A program made the position numbers and the translations under genes. Shown one piece after another: positions 17,332-25,650 of a stretch of DNA of 64,000 bases; positions within the stretch are counted from its first letter, which is position 1, and the number at the start of each line of letters is the position of its first letter. The stretch is taken from assembly GCF_023509525.1 (NCBI RefSeq), contig NZ_JAKNCJ010000002.1, positions 124,001 through 188,000 on the forward strand, in the 5' to 3' direction. A model generated the notes under the pieces. It had not been told where the DNA came from. It worked only from the letters and a program-made list of their open reading frames with translations, and made no database searches. This DNA comes from Brachybacterium equifaecis (GTDB lineage Bacteria; Actinomycetota; Actinomycetes; Actinomycetales; Dermabacteraceae).

Positions 17332-17988
17332 GTGAACCCTTCTCTGCAAGCGAGCGCCGCCGTCGACGGCCGCACCGCGCGCTGGGCTCGCCACCGCGAG
17401 GAGCGCCGCGCGGAGCTGCTGGACGTCGCCCGGCGCCTCATCCACACCCAGGGGCCCGACGTCACCATGGAGGACATCGCCTCCGCCTCCGGGACGTCGA
17501 AGTCCATCATCTACCGCTACTTCGCCGACAAGTCCCAGCTCCAGCGAGCCCTCGGCGTGCACATCTTCTCCGCCATGCAGCGCCGCCTCCTCGCGGAGCT
17601 GCGCGCGCTGGAGGCGAACACGTCGGCCCCCGTCGGCACAGAGGCGCGCATCCGGGCGATGATCCGCACCTACGTCGAGACGGCCGAGCGCTCCCCCGGC
17701 GTCTACTGGTTCGTCACCCGCCCCAGCGACGGACTGAACCACTTCCTCGACTCCGTGGTGCGGCTCGTCGCGCAGATCGTGCCGGAGAGCGTCCCCGACC
17801 GCACCTACTGGGCGGCCGGCGCCGTCGGCTTCGTGCAGGGATCCGTGGACCGCTGGATGCGCGCGGCCGCCGCCGACAGCCCCGCCCCCGAGACCTCCGC
17901 TCCGGAGAATTCCGCTCCGGACCGCCTCACCACGGACCAGCTCGCGCAGCGACTGGTCGACTGGCTCATGAAGGGAATGCAGCAATGA
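17332..17988 (+). CDS. TetR/AcrR family regulator of fatty-acid genes
   Basis: A 218-aa TetR protein. The N-terminal helix-turn-helix (about residues 20-66) reads ELLDVARRLIHTQGPDVTMEDIA, then the recognition part SGTSKSIIYRYFADKSQL. The C-terminal ligand-binding region is all-helical, with a Pro/Glu/Ser-rich tail near 185-200. The GTG start is fixed by a -10 box seven bases upstream. It is translationally coupled (ATGA) to the acyl-CoA oxidase gene and divergent from fadA2. It is expected to sense an acyl-CoA and repress both transcripts; that is inference from family and context. Confidence 0.88.
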   Translation: MNPSLQASAAVDGRTARWARHREERRAELLDVARRLIHTQGPDVTMEDIASASGTSKSIIYRYFADKSQLQRALGVHIFSAMQRRLLAELRALEANTSAPVGTEARIRAMIRTYVETAERSPGVYWFVTRPSDGLNHFLDSVVRLVAQIVPESVPDRTYWAAGAVGFVQGSVDRWMRAAAADSPAPETSAPENSAPDRLTTDQLAQRLVDWLMKGMQQ

Positions 17989-20189
17989 CCGCTACCGAAC
18001 CCGCCCCCACCGCCCCGCTCGAGAACCCCGATCTCACCGCCGCGCCCGCCCCTGGCGAACACGGCTCCGGCGATCGCAGCTCCGAGCGCTCCGACCGCCC
18101 CTCGACCTCCACCGGCCCCCTCCCGGTCGTGCCCGACGGCGCCGCGCGGCTCGATGTCGACGTCGTCGCCCGCGCCCTCAAGGGCCGGTGGGCGGCCACC
18201 CGCGACGAGGCCCGCGTGCGCGCCGCGAACCCCGCGCTGCATCGCCCTGTGGATGCGAGCGTCGCCGAGCACCGGGAGCGCGTGTTCGAGCAGCTGAGGA
18301 TCCTCGTGGAGGACGACGTCTCCCGGCCGATGCTCCCCGAGCACCTCGGCGGATCGAACGACAACGGCGCGAACATCGCCGCGTTCGAGGAGCTCGTGGT
18401 CGCCGATCCCTCCCTGCAGATCAAGGCCGGCGTGCAGTGGGGCCTGTTCACGAGCGCGATCCTGCAGCTCGGCACCGCCGAGCACCACGAGAAGTGGATC
18501 GAGCCCGCGCTGCGCCTCGAGCTGCCCGGCGCGTTCGCGATGACGGAGATCGGCCACGGCTCGGACGTGCAGTCCCTCGGCACCACCGCGACCTACGACC
18601 CGGCCGCCGAGGAGTGGGTGATCCACACGCCCTTCCGCGCCGCCACCAAGGACTACCTCGGCAACGCCGCGATCCATGCGAAGGCGGCGACGGTCTTCGC
18701 GCGCCTCATCACGAACGGCGTCGATCACGGCGTGCACTGCTTCTTCGTGCCCGTGCGCGACGAGGACGGCGCCATGCTCCCGGGCATCACGAGCGAGGAC
18801 GACGGCGAGAAGGGCGGCCTGAACGGCATCGACAACGGCCGCCTCGCCTTCGACCACGTGCGCGTGCCCCGCACGAACCTGCTGAACCGCTACGGCGACG
18901 TCGCCCCCGACGGCACGTACACCTCCCCCATCGAGTCGCCCGGGCGGCGCTTCTTCACCATGCTCGGCACGCTCGTGCAGGGTCGCGTCTCCCTCGACGG
19001 CGCCGCCACCCGCGCTTCGGCCCTCGCGCTGCACATCGCGATCACCTACGCGACCCAGCGCCGCCAGTTCACCGCCGCCGATCCCACCCAGGAGACGGTG
19101 CTGCTGGACTACCAGAGCCACCTCGCGCGGCTCCTGCCGAAGCTCGCCGCCACCTACGCGGGCGCCTTCGCGCACGAGCAGCTGCTGATCGCCTTCGATG
19201 ACGTCTTCTCCGGGCACGGCGACACGCCCGAGGCCCGCGAGGACCTGGAGACCCTCGCCGCCGCGCTGAAGCCCGTCTCCACGCGACTGGCGATGGACAC
19301 GATCCAGGAGTGCCGCGAGGCGTGCGGCGGTCAGGGCTTCCTCGCCGAGAACCGCTTCGTGGGCCTGCACCAGGACCTCGACGTCTACACCACCTTCGAG
19401 GGCGACAACACGGTGCTCCTGCAGCTCGTCGCCAAGCGCCTGCTCGCCGACTACACCGGCGAGCTGAAGAGCGTGGACCGCGCCGGGATCGGCCGCTTCA
19501 TCGCGCAGCGGGCCGACGTCCTCGCCCGCCGCCACACACCCTGGCACCGCCTCGTGCAGACCGCGAGCGATGCGGGCAATGCGCGCCGCGCCTCGGAGAC
19601 CCTGCGCCAGGCCGACTTCCAGGAGGAGATGCTCACCGAGCGCGTTCGCCTGAAGATCGAGGAGGTCGCCCTCGCCCTGCGCTCCACCTCGCGGATGGCT
19701 CCGGCCGACGCCGCCGCGCAGGTCAACAAGCACCAGGTCGAGATGCTGGACGCGGCGCGCGCCCACGCGGACCTGCTGCGCTGGCGCGCCTTCACCGACG
19801 CCCTCGCCCAGATCGAGGACGAGGGCTCCCGCGAGGTCCTCACCGAGCTGCGCGACCTGTTCGGGCTGACCCTGCTCCAGCAGGACCTCGCCTGGTTCCT
19901 GCTCAACGGCATGATCTCCGCCCAGCGCGGCCGCCAGGTCCAGGCCGATGTCAAGCGCCTGCTGTGGCGGCTGCGCCCCCACGCGCTCGACCTCATCGCC
20001 GCGTTCGAGTTCGCCCCGGAGCATGTGCGCGCCCCGATCGCGCTCGGCGCCGAGAAGGAGCGCCAGGACGAGGCGGCCGCCTACTACCGGGCCCAGCGCG
20101 CGAGCGTGGACGCCCCCGTCAGCGAGAAGGTGCTGCGGGACCGGGAGAAGAAGGCGGCGAAGGAGCAGGCGCGCAGCGGGCGCCGCTGA
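17985..20189 (+). CDS. Acyl-CoA oxidase/dehydrogenase family protein
   Basis: A 734-aa flavoenzyme introducing the 2,3-double bond into acyl-CoA. The 60-residue N-terminus is Pro/Ala-rich. Middle-domain motifs AMTEIGHGSDVQSLGTTA and GLNGIDNGRLAFDHVRVPR, and the late ACGGQGFLAENR with the catalytic Glu in TFEGDNTVLLQ, match acyl-CoA oxidases (about 650-700 aa) better than short-form dehydrogenases. It sits where fadE5 (Rv0244c) is found in mycobacteria. Whether oxygen or ETF is the electron acceptor cannot be read. It overlaps tetR by four bases, and a strong hairpin ends the unit. Confidence 0.88.
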   Translation: MTATEPAPTAPLENPDLTAAPAPGEHGSGDRSSERSDRPSTSTGPLPVVPDGAARLDVDVVARALKGRWAATRDEARVRAANPALHRPVDASVAEHRERVFEQLRILVEDDVSRPMLPEHLGGSNDNGANIAAFEELVVADPSLQIKAGVQWGLFTSAILQLGTAEHHEKWIEPALRLELPGAFAMTEIGHGSDVQSLGTTATYDPAAEEWVIHTPFRAATKDYLGNAAIHAKAATVFARLITNGVDHGVHCFFVPVRDEDGAMLPGITSEDDGEKGGLNGIDNGRLAFDHVRVPRTNLLNRYGDVAPDGTYTSPIESPGRRFFTMLGTLVQGRVSLDGAATRASALALHIAITYATQRRQFTAADPTQETVLLDYQSHLARLLPKLAATYAGAFAHEQLLIAFDDVFSGHGDTPEAREDLETLAAALKPVSTRLAMDTIQECREACGGQGFLAENRFVGLHQDLDVYTTFEGDNTVLLQLVAKRLLADYTGELKSVDRAGIGRFIAQRADVLARRHTPWHRLVQTASDAGNARRASETLRQADFQEEMLTERVRLKIEEVALALRSTSRMAPADAAAQVNKHQVEMLDAARAHADLLRWRAFTDALAQIEDEGSREVLTELRDLFGLTLLQQDLAWFLLNGMISAQRGRQVQADVKRLLWRLRPHALDLIAAFEFAPEHVRAPIALGAEKERQDEAAAYYRAQRASVDAPVSEKVLRDREKKAAKEQARSGRR

Positions 20190-20256
20190 GGCGCACGAGA
20201 CGCTGAGGCCCACGGGACGCTGCGCTGATGCGCAGTGCGCGGGCTCACCCGCAGGA

Positions 20257-20293
20257 GAGGGGCGGGGCCGCCGCGATGGCGGCCCCGCCCCTC
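20257..20293. terminator. Convergent terminator, oxidase / S41 protease
   Basis: Perfect 16-bp stem GAGGGGCGGGGCCGCC / GGCGGCCCCGCCCCTC with a 5-nt loop, placed between convergent genes and able to serve both strands. Confidence 0.75.
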
Positions 20294-20325
20294 GTGGGCT
20301 GTCCGCGCTCGCCCGAGGACGTGCG

Positions 20326-21396
20326 TCAGCCCGTGCAGCCCTGCTCGCTGATCCATCCCGCGGCTCCGTCGGCCGCAGCGTCGGCGTCGGTCGGATGATC
20401 CGGCTGGATCGGCTGCTCCTGCAGATTCACCCCGTCGCGGTCCACATACATGCTCGTCGTCAGCACGATGGTGGCGCCGTCGTAGAGCGGGACCACGATG
20501 TTCGCCGAGGTGTACCCCGCGCTCGGGGTGCCGAACGATTCCACCTGGTCCAGGCCCCGGAACGAGGTCGCGACCGCCTCGCCGCTGGAGGCAGTCATGT
20601 CGTCCTGCAGCACCGCGATGGGCTGCCCGGTGATCTTCGGCTGCTCGCCGACGGAGACGAGAGTCGAGCCCATCCCGGCGCCGTCGGCCTGGATGGTGAG
20701 CGCCATCGGCTCCCCCTCGCGGGTCTGCATCGTGAACGCCTCGCCATCAGGGAGAAGCGGAGCGAGCCCGGACAGCATCGGGTACATCGTGCCGCCCCGG
20801 TTGCCTCGCAGATCCACGATCCAGCCGCAGGTCTGCGGGGCTGCCTGTGCGATGCCGTCGGCGGCCGTCTGAGCGTACTGCTGCTGGAGCTCCTCGGAGA
20901 CGCCGCCGAGCTCGGGGATGGTGATCGTGGTGATCCCGTTCGCGGTGGTCACGGTCGGCGCGGCGAAGTCCGCGGTCGCCGAGTCCGCGCTCTCGCGGGA
21001 CTCCTCGGGCGTCATGAAGCGGGAGTGCTTGCCTCCGGCGATCTCGGCCGCGGCGGCGAGCTCGTCGTGGATGTCGGCGTAGTCATCGGCGCCGTCCGCG
21101 GCGGCCACCACGTCGGCCCGGGCCTGCTCCCACTCGGGGCCCGTGGCGTAGTAGCCCTGGTCGAGAACATCCAGAGCCGTGGCGCTGTACGACTTCACCG
21201 AAGGCGGGAAGAGGTAGATCCCGAAGCGCGGGCCGACGGTCTGGACCGCGAGGACCCCGAGCCCGACCACGAGGGCGAGGATGACGAGCAGGACGATGAG
21301 AGCGGTGCGCAAGGGGCGGCGCCGACGGGCAGGGCGGGGTGCCGGGGCGGCGGGCGCGGAGGCCGGAGCGGGATGCGGGGCGGGTGTCGAGGACAT
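20326..21396 (-). CDS. Membrane-anchored S41 family peptidase
   Basis: A 356-aa protein with a Pro/Ala-rich cytoplasmic tail (1-25), one membrane helix (about 32-52) and an extracytoplasmic C-terminal-processing (S41) domain. Visible parts are GWIVDLRGNRGGTMYPML and the nucleophile region DDMTASSGEAVA with its catalytic Ser. No PDZ domain is evident and the usual Lys is not at an obvious position, so it resembles the tricorn/retinoid-binding-like S41 branch. TATCGT ends six bases before the ATG, so it is predicted leaderless. The substrate is unknown. Confidence 0.85.
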   Translation of the reverse strand: MSSTPAPHPAPASAPAAPAPRPARRRRPLRTALIVLLVILALVVGLGVLAVQTVGPRFGIYLFPPSVKSYSATALDVLDQGYYATGPEWEQARADVVAAADGADDYADIHDELAAAAEIAGGKHSRFMTPEESRESADSATADFAAPTVTTANGITTITIPELGGVSEELQQQYAQTAADGIAQAAPQTCGWIVDLRGNRGGTMYPMLSGLAPLLPDGEAFTMQTREGEPMALTIQADGAGMGSTLVSVGEQPKITGQPIAVLQDDMTASSGEAVATSFRGLDQVESFGTPSAGYTSANIVVPLYDGATIVLTTSMYVDRDGVNLQEQPIQPDHPTDADAAADGAAGWISEQGCTG

Positions 21397-21402
21397 GCGA
21401 CC

Positions 21403-21408
21403 ACGATA
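21403..21408 (-). promoter_or_regulatory. -10 box of leaderless S41 gene
   Basis: TATCGT (leftward) followed by six bases and the ATG at 21396. Confidence 0.5.
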
Positions 21409-21520
21409 GGAAGGGGGAAGGCGCGAACACCTCGCCGTCAGTCGGCTGTTCCAGACACTTTCGTCTGTGATTCGACTTCGGCGGGGTCGAGGGCCCGGCT
21501 CGAATGTCCCACCCCTCTCA

Positions 21521-21526
21521 TAGCCT
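21521..21526 (+). promoter_or_regulatory. Candidate -10 box upstream of HNH gene
   Basis: TAGCCT, about 90 bases before the start codon. The -35 is weak. Confidence 0.3.
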
Positions 21527-21612
21527 CGATCCATCAGCTCCCGCAGCGGGCGGGGGCTGTTGCGGATCCCGTCGTCGGGCCCCGCACCGGTGAGGAGTAG
21601 GAGGTGAGAGCG

Positions 21613-23217
21613 ATGAGCGCAGTGCTGACGAGAGCGATCGTGCCCAGCGAGGAGGTGCCCGGCGAGGGCGTGCCCGGCCTCTCCCTCCCGGGCGCGCAGA
21701 TCGCGTTCGCTGCGCAGCTCCTCGCCGCGGCAGGGCGCATGGTCGAGCTCGCCTCCCAGCTCATCGCGCCGTGCGCGGATGGCATCGGGTTCGCAGGCGC
21801 CGACGGGAACAGCATGGAGGGCCGCGGTTCCGACGAGCTCGCTGATCCCACCGGTTCCGAAGACCCCGGCGACCCCACCGGCCCCCGCCTCATCGCGCCT
21901 CTCGATGCGATCCCCGCCCTGCTCGATGCCGTCGAGACGTCCGAGCGCGTCCGCTCCGCCGTCTCCGCCGCGCAGATGCGGGCCGGGGTCGCCGTGCGGC
22001 ACTCACGGGTCGCCGCGCAGCGCGCCGCCGGGGTCCCGGTCCGGGAGCGCGCGCGGGGAGTGGCCGAGGAGCTGGCGCTGTGCCGGCGCATCTCTCCCGC
22101 GCGCGCTCGCAACCAGCTCGCTCTCGAGCGCGTGCTCGTCGGCTCCATGCCCCGCACGTTCGATCTCCTCGCCGGCGGAGAGATCTCGCAGTGGTCGGCG
22201 GACGAGGTCGCCAAGGCCGTGCTCGTCCTCGACGACGAGGCTCGCGCACGGGTCGACGAGGCCATCGCTCCGCAGCTGCCCTCCGTCTCCCCGCGCCGCG
22301 CCGGCGGGCTCGCCCGCGCCTGCGCCGACGAGCTCGACCCCCGTGCCGCGCTCGCTCGCCATGAGCGCGCCGTCTCCGAGCGCCACGTCTCGATCCGTCC
22401 GATCTCCGACGCTCTCGTCCAGGTGAGCGCCTCCCTCCCGACGGCGCAGGGTGTCGCCGTCTATGCCGCCCTCTCGCGCTCCGCAGACTCCGCGCGAGCG
22501 CACGGCGCGGGCGGAAGCCGCGGCAGCCAGATGGCAGATGCGCTGTTCACCCTGGTCACGGGGGTGCGGGAGGTCGAGGACATCCCGGTCGAGATCCAGC
22601 TGCTCATGACGGACCGCGCGCTTCTGGGCGGCGCACCGGATACCGCCTGGATCGCAGGCCATCCGCTGCCGGGGGCCGTGGCCCGGCGATTCGCACTGGG
22701 GATGGCACCTGAGGCCGGAGCGGAGGCTTCGGAGATCGGGCCTGGTGGAAGCGGGCCGCGACCTGCGGAAGCGCGCGATCCGCACCCGGAGCGCCGCGAC
22801 TCCCCCGCCAGGCGATTCATCCGCCGGCTCTACACGGACCCCGTCACGGGTCAGCTCCGCGCCGCCGACGCGCGCCGGCGCCGCTTCACCGGGCACGACC
22901 GGCGCTTCATCGAGATGGCCGACCAGAGGTGCCGTATGCCCTGGTGCGAGGCGCCGATCCGGCACATCGATCACGCCCGGCAGTTCGCCGCGGGCGGTCT
23001 GACCACGATCGAGAACGGTGCCGGGCTCTGCGAGAGCTGCAACTACACGGTCGACGCACCGGGGTGGTCTCGGCGCATGCTCCGGGGCGAGGGCGGCGAT
23101 CCCGTCGGGAGGATCCTCGAGATCACCACGCCCGGTGGCCGCGTGCTGCGCACGGCGCCGCCGCCCCTGCGCATCGTCCCGCCACGCCCTGATCCGGCCC
23201 TGCGCACCATAGACTGA
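21613..23217 (+). CDS. DUF222/13E12-type HNH endonuclease-like protein
   Basis: A 534-aa protein of the actinobacterial DUF222 (13E12 repeat) family. The helical DUF222 region spans about residues 30-350. The C-terminal HNH nuclease motif begins RFIEMADQRCRMPWCEAP, continues HIDHARQFAAGGLTTIENGAGLCESCN, and holds the DH/N/H catalytic residues plus zinc cysteines. The ATG at 21613 is preferred because GGAGG lies eight bases upstream, although GTG 21604 is in frame. Such genes occur in many copies in actinobacteria with unknown role. No flanking repeats or transposase suggest current mobility. It lies just upstream of purL. Confidence 0.85.
   Translation: MSAVLTRAIVPSEEVPGEGVPGLSLPGAQIAFAAQLLAAAGRMVELASQLIAPCADGIGFAGADGNSMEGRGSDELADPTGSEDPGDPTGPRLIAPLDAIPALLDAVETSERVRSAVSAAQMRAGVAVRHSRVAAQRAAGVPVRERARGVAEELALCRRISPARARNQLALERVLVGSMPRTFDLLAGGEISQWSADEVAKAVLVLDDEARARVDEAIAPQLPSVSPRRAGGLARACADELDPRAALARHERAVSERHVSIRPISDALVQVSASLPTAQGVAVYAALSRSADSARAHGAGGSRGSQMADALFTLVTGVREVEDIPVEIQLLMTDRALLGGAPDTAWIAGHPLPGAVARRFALGMAPEAGAEASEIGPGGSGPRPAEARDPHPERRDSPARRFIRRLYTDPVTGQLRAADARRRRFTGHDRRFIEMADQRCRMPWCEAPIRHIDHARQFAAGGLTTIENGAGLCESCNYTVDAPGWSRRMLRGEGGDPVGRILEITTPGGRVLRTAPPPLRIVPPRPDPALRTID
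23210..23215 (+). promoter_or_regulatory. Candidate purL -10 box
   Basis: TAGACT, with an expected transcript start near 23222, overlaps the end of the HNH gene and gives a 20- to 38-nt leader. Confidence 0.4.
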
Positions 23218-23259
23218 GGTCGCCAGACCTCCACCGCATCGATGGGACGCCGCTGCCGT

Positions 23260-25584
23260 ATGACCGCCACGCCTGGAACCTCCGAGCACCACGACCCCTC
23301 GGCCCCCGACACGGTCGAGGCCGCCGCGGCGAGCCCTGACCAGTCTCAGCCCTACGCCGAGCTCGGCCTGAAGGACGACGAGTACGCCTCGATCAGGGAG
23401 ATCCTCGGGCGCCGGCCGACGAACGCCGAGCTCGCGATGTATTCGGTGATGTGGTCCGAGCACTGCTCGTACAAGTCCTCGAAGATCCACCTGTCGACCT
23501 TCGGGAAGCACACCACCGAGGCGATGAAGGAGCACCTGCTCGTCGGCATCGGGGAGAACGCGGGCGTCGTCGACATCGGCGACGGCTGGGCGGTGACCTT
23601 CAAGGTCGAGTCGCACAACCACCCCTCCTATGTGGAGCCCTACCAGGGCGCGGCCACGGGCGTCGGCGGCATCGTGCGCGACATCATCGCGATGGGCGCG
23701 CGGCCCGTCGCCGTCATGGACCAGCTGCGCTTCGGCGCGATCGACCATCCGGACACCCAGCGAGTGGTGCACGGCGTGGTCAGCGGCGTGGGCGGCTACG
23801 GGAACTCCCTCGGCCTGCCGAACATCGGCGGAGAGACCGTCTTCGACTCCGCCTACCAGACGAATCCGCTGGTCAACGCGCTCGCGGTCGGCGTCCTGCG
23901 CCACGAGGACATCCACCTCGCCTCCGCCACCGGCCCGGGCAACAAGGTCATCCTCTTCGGCGCCCGCACCGGCGGCGACGGCATCGGCGGCGCCTCGATC
24001 CTCGCCTCGGAGACCTTCGACGAGGGCGGTCCCGTCAAGCGCCCCAGCGTCCAGGTCGGCGATCCCTTCATGGAGAAGGTGCTCATCGAGTGCTGCCTGG
24101 AGCTGTTCGCAGGCGGAGTGGTCGAAGGCATCCAGGACCTCGGCGCCGCCGGGATCTCCTGCGCCACCGCCGAGCTCGCCTCCAACGGCGGCTCCGGCAT
24201 GCACGTCGACCTCGAGAACGTGCTGCTGCGCGACCCCACGCTGACGGCCGGCGAGATCCTCATGAGCGAGTCGCAGGAGCGCATGATGGCCGTGGTCACG
24301 CCCGAGAACCTCGAGCGCTTCCTCGCGATCACCGCGCGCTGGGACGTGGAGACCGCCGTGATCGGCGAGGTCACCGGCGACGGCCGCCTCACCATCGACC
24401 ACCACGGCGAGCGCATCGTCGACGTCGACCCCGTCACCGTCGCCCACGGGGGGCCGACGTACGATCGCCCGTACGCGCGCCCCGACTGGCAGGACGCCCT
24501 CCAGGCCGACCGCGCAGAGGATCTCCCCCGCCCCTCTGCGCCCGCCGAGATCGCCGCAGCGGTCCGCGAGCTGGTCGCCTCCCCGAACCTCGCGTCGGTC
24601 CACTGGATCACCGACCAGTACGACCGGTACGTCGGCGGCAACACGGCGCTCGCCATGCCCGACGACGCCGGCGTGCTGCGCGTGGATGAGGCGACCGGCC
24701 GGGGCGTCGCCATCGCGACCGACGCCAACGGCCGCTACGCGAAGCTGGATCCCCGAGCCGGCGCGCAGCTCGCGCTCGCAGAGGCCTACCGCAATGTCGC
24801 GACCTCGGGTGCGACCCCGCTCGCCGTCACCGACTGCCTGAACTTCGGCTCCCCCGAGGATCCCGGGCCCATGTGGCAGCTGGTGGAGGCCATCGGCGGT
24901 CTCGCCGAGGCCTGCGAGACGCTCGGCGTGCCCGTGACCGGCGGCAACGTCTCCCTCTACAACTCCACCGGGGAGCCCGGGCGCATCGACTCCGCGATCC
25001 ACCCCACTCCCGTGGTCGGTGTGCTCGGCGTGCTCGACGACGTCGCGACCCGCGTGCCGTCCGGCTGGCACGAGGACGGCCTGCGCGTGCTGCTGCTCGG
25101 AACGACCCGCGAGGAGCTCTCCGGCTCCGCCTGGGCCGACGTCGCCCACCAGCACCTCGGCGGGCTCCCCCCGCAGGTCGAGCTCGAGGCGGAGCGCTCG
25201 CTCGCACGCGTCCTGATCGAGGGCGCGCAGGGCGGACTGGTCGCCGCGGCCCACGATCTCTCCGAGGGCGGCCTCGTGCAGTCCCTGGTGGAGAGCGCGA
25301 CGCGATTCGGCGTCGGCGCGCAGATCGACCTCGCTCCCCTGCTGGAGCGCGACGGGGTGGACCTGTTCACCGCGCTGGTCTCCGAGTCCCAGGCCCGCGC
25401 ACTGCTCGCGGTCAGCCCCGAGCACGCCGATGCCGTGCGTGCGCTGTCCGAGGAGGCAGGAGTGCCGATGCTGGACCTCGGCGTCACCGGCGGCAGCGAC
25501 CTCGAGATCGCGGGCCTGCCCGCTTTCGCCCTCAGCGAGCTGCGGGAGCTGCGCGAGGGGACCCTGCCGCGGTACTTCGGCTGA
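23260..25584 (+). CDS. purL: FGAM synthase large subunit PurL
   Basis: The 774-aa small-type PurL, the ATP-dependent synthetase that aminates FGAR and works with PurS and PurQ. Visible motifs are [12 protein letters not shown] near residue 55, [22 protein letters not shown], and the second-half [25 protein letters not shown]. An alternative ATG at 23242 would add six residues; neither start has a strong Shine-Dalgarno, so the choice is uncertain. It is separated from purSQ by 19 kb of mostly non-purine genes and has its own promoter and terminator. Confidence 0.95.
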   Translation: MTATPGTSEHHDPSAPDTVEAAAASPDQSQPYAELGLKDDEYASIREILGRRPTNAELAMYSVMWSEHCSYKSSKIHLSTFGKHTTEAMKEHLLVGIGENAGVVDIGDGWAVTFKVESHNHPSYVEPYQGAATGVGGIVRDIIAMGARPVAVMDQLRFGAIDHPDTQRVVHGVVSGVGGYGNSLGLPNIGGETVFDSAYQTNPLVNALAVGVLRHEDIHLASATGPGNKVILFGARTGGDGIGGASILASETFDEGGPVKRPSVQVGDPFMEKVLIECCLELFAGGVVEGIQDLGAAGISCATAELASNGGSGMHVDLENVLLRDPTLTAGEILMSESQERMMAVVTPENLERFLAITARWDVETAVIGEVTGDGRLTIDHHGERIVDVDPVTVAHGGPTYDRPYARPDWQDALQADRAEDLPRPSAPAEIAAAVRELVASPNLASVHWITDQYDRYVGGNTALAMPDDAGVLRVDEATGRGVAIATDANGRYAKLDPRAGAQLALAEAYRNVATSGATPLAVTDCLNFGSPEDPGPMWQLVEAIGGLAEACETLGVPVTGGNVSLYNSTGEPGRIDSAIHPTPVVGVLGVLDDVATRVPSGWHEDGLRVLLLGTTREELSGSAWADVAHQHLGGLPPQVELEAERSLARVLIEGAQGGLVAAAHDLSEGGLVQSLVESATRFGVGAQIDLAPLLERDGVDLFTALVSESQARALLAVSPEHADAVRALSEEAGVPMLDLGVTGGSDLEIAGLPAFALSELRELREGTLPRYFG

Positions 25585-25599
25585 GCGAGCACTCGACAG

Positions 25600-25642
25600 A
25601 AGGGCGCGGGCCCCGGGGAAGCTCCCCGGGGCCCGCGCCCTT
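25600..25642. terminator. purL / sialidase convergent terminator
   Basis: Perfect 20-bp stem AAGGGCGCGGGCCCCGGGGA with its complement around an AGC loop, between convergent genes. One of the strongest hairpins in the window. Confidence 0.85.
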
Positions 25643-25650
25643 GTCCATGC

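Noticed and set aside
21613-23217. Mobile intron or homing endonuclease
   Set aside because: The HNH protein is of the DUF222/13E12 type, with no intron structure, transposase or flanking repeats; adjacent genes are intact.
22003-25425. Minus-strand frame of 1140 codons opposite purL and the HNH gene
   Set aside because: Antisense shadow; no motif, and both opposite genes are certain.
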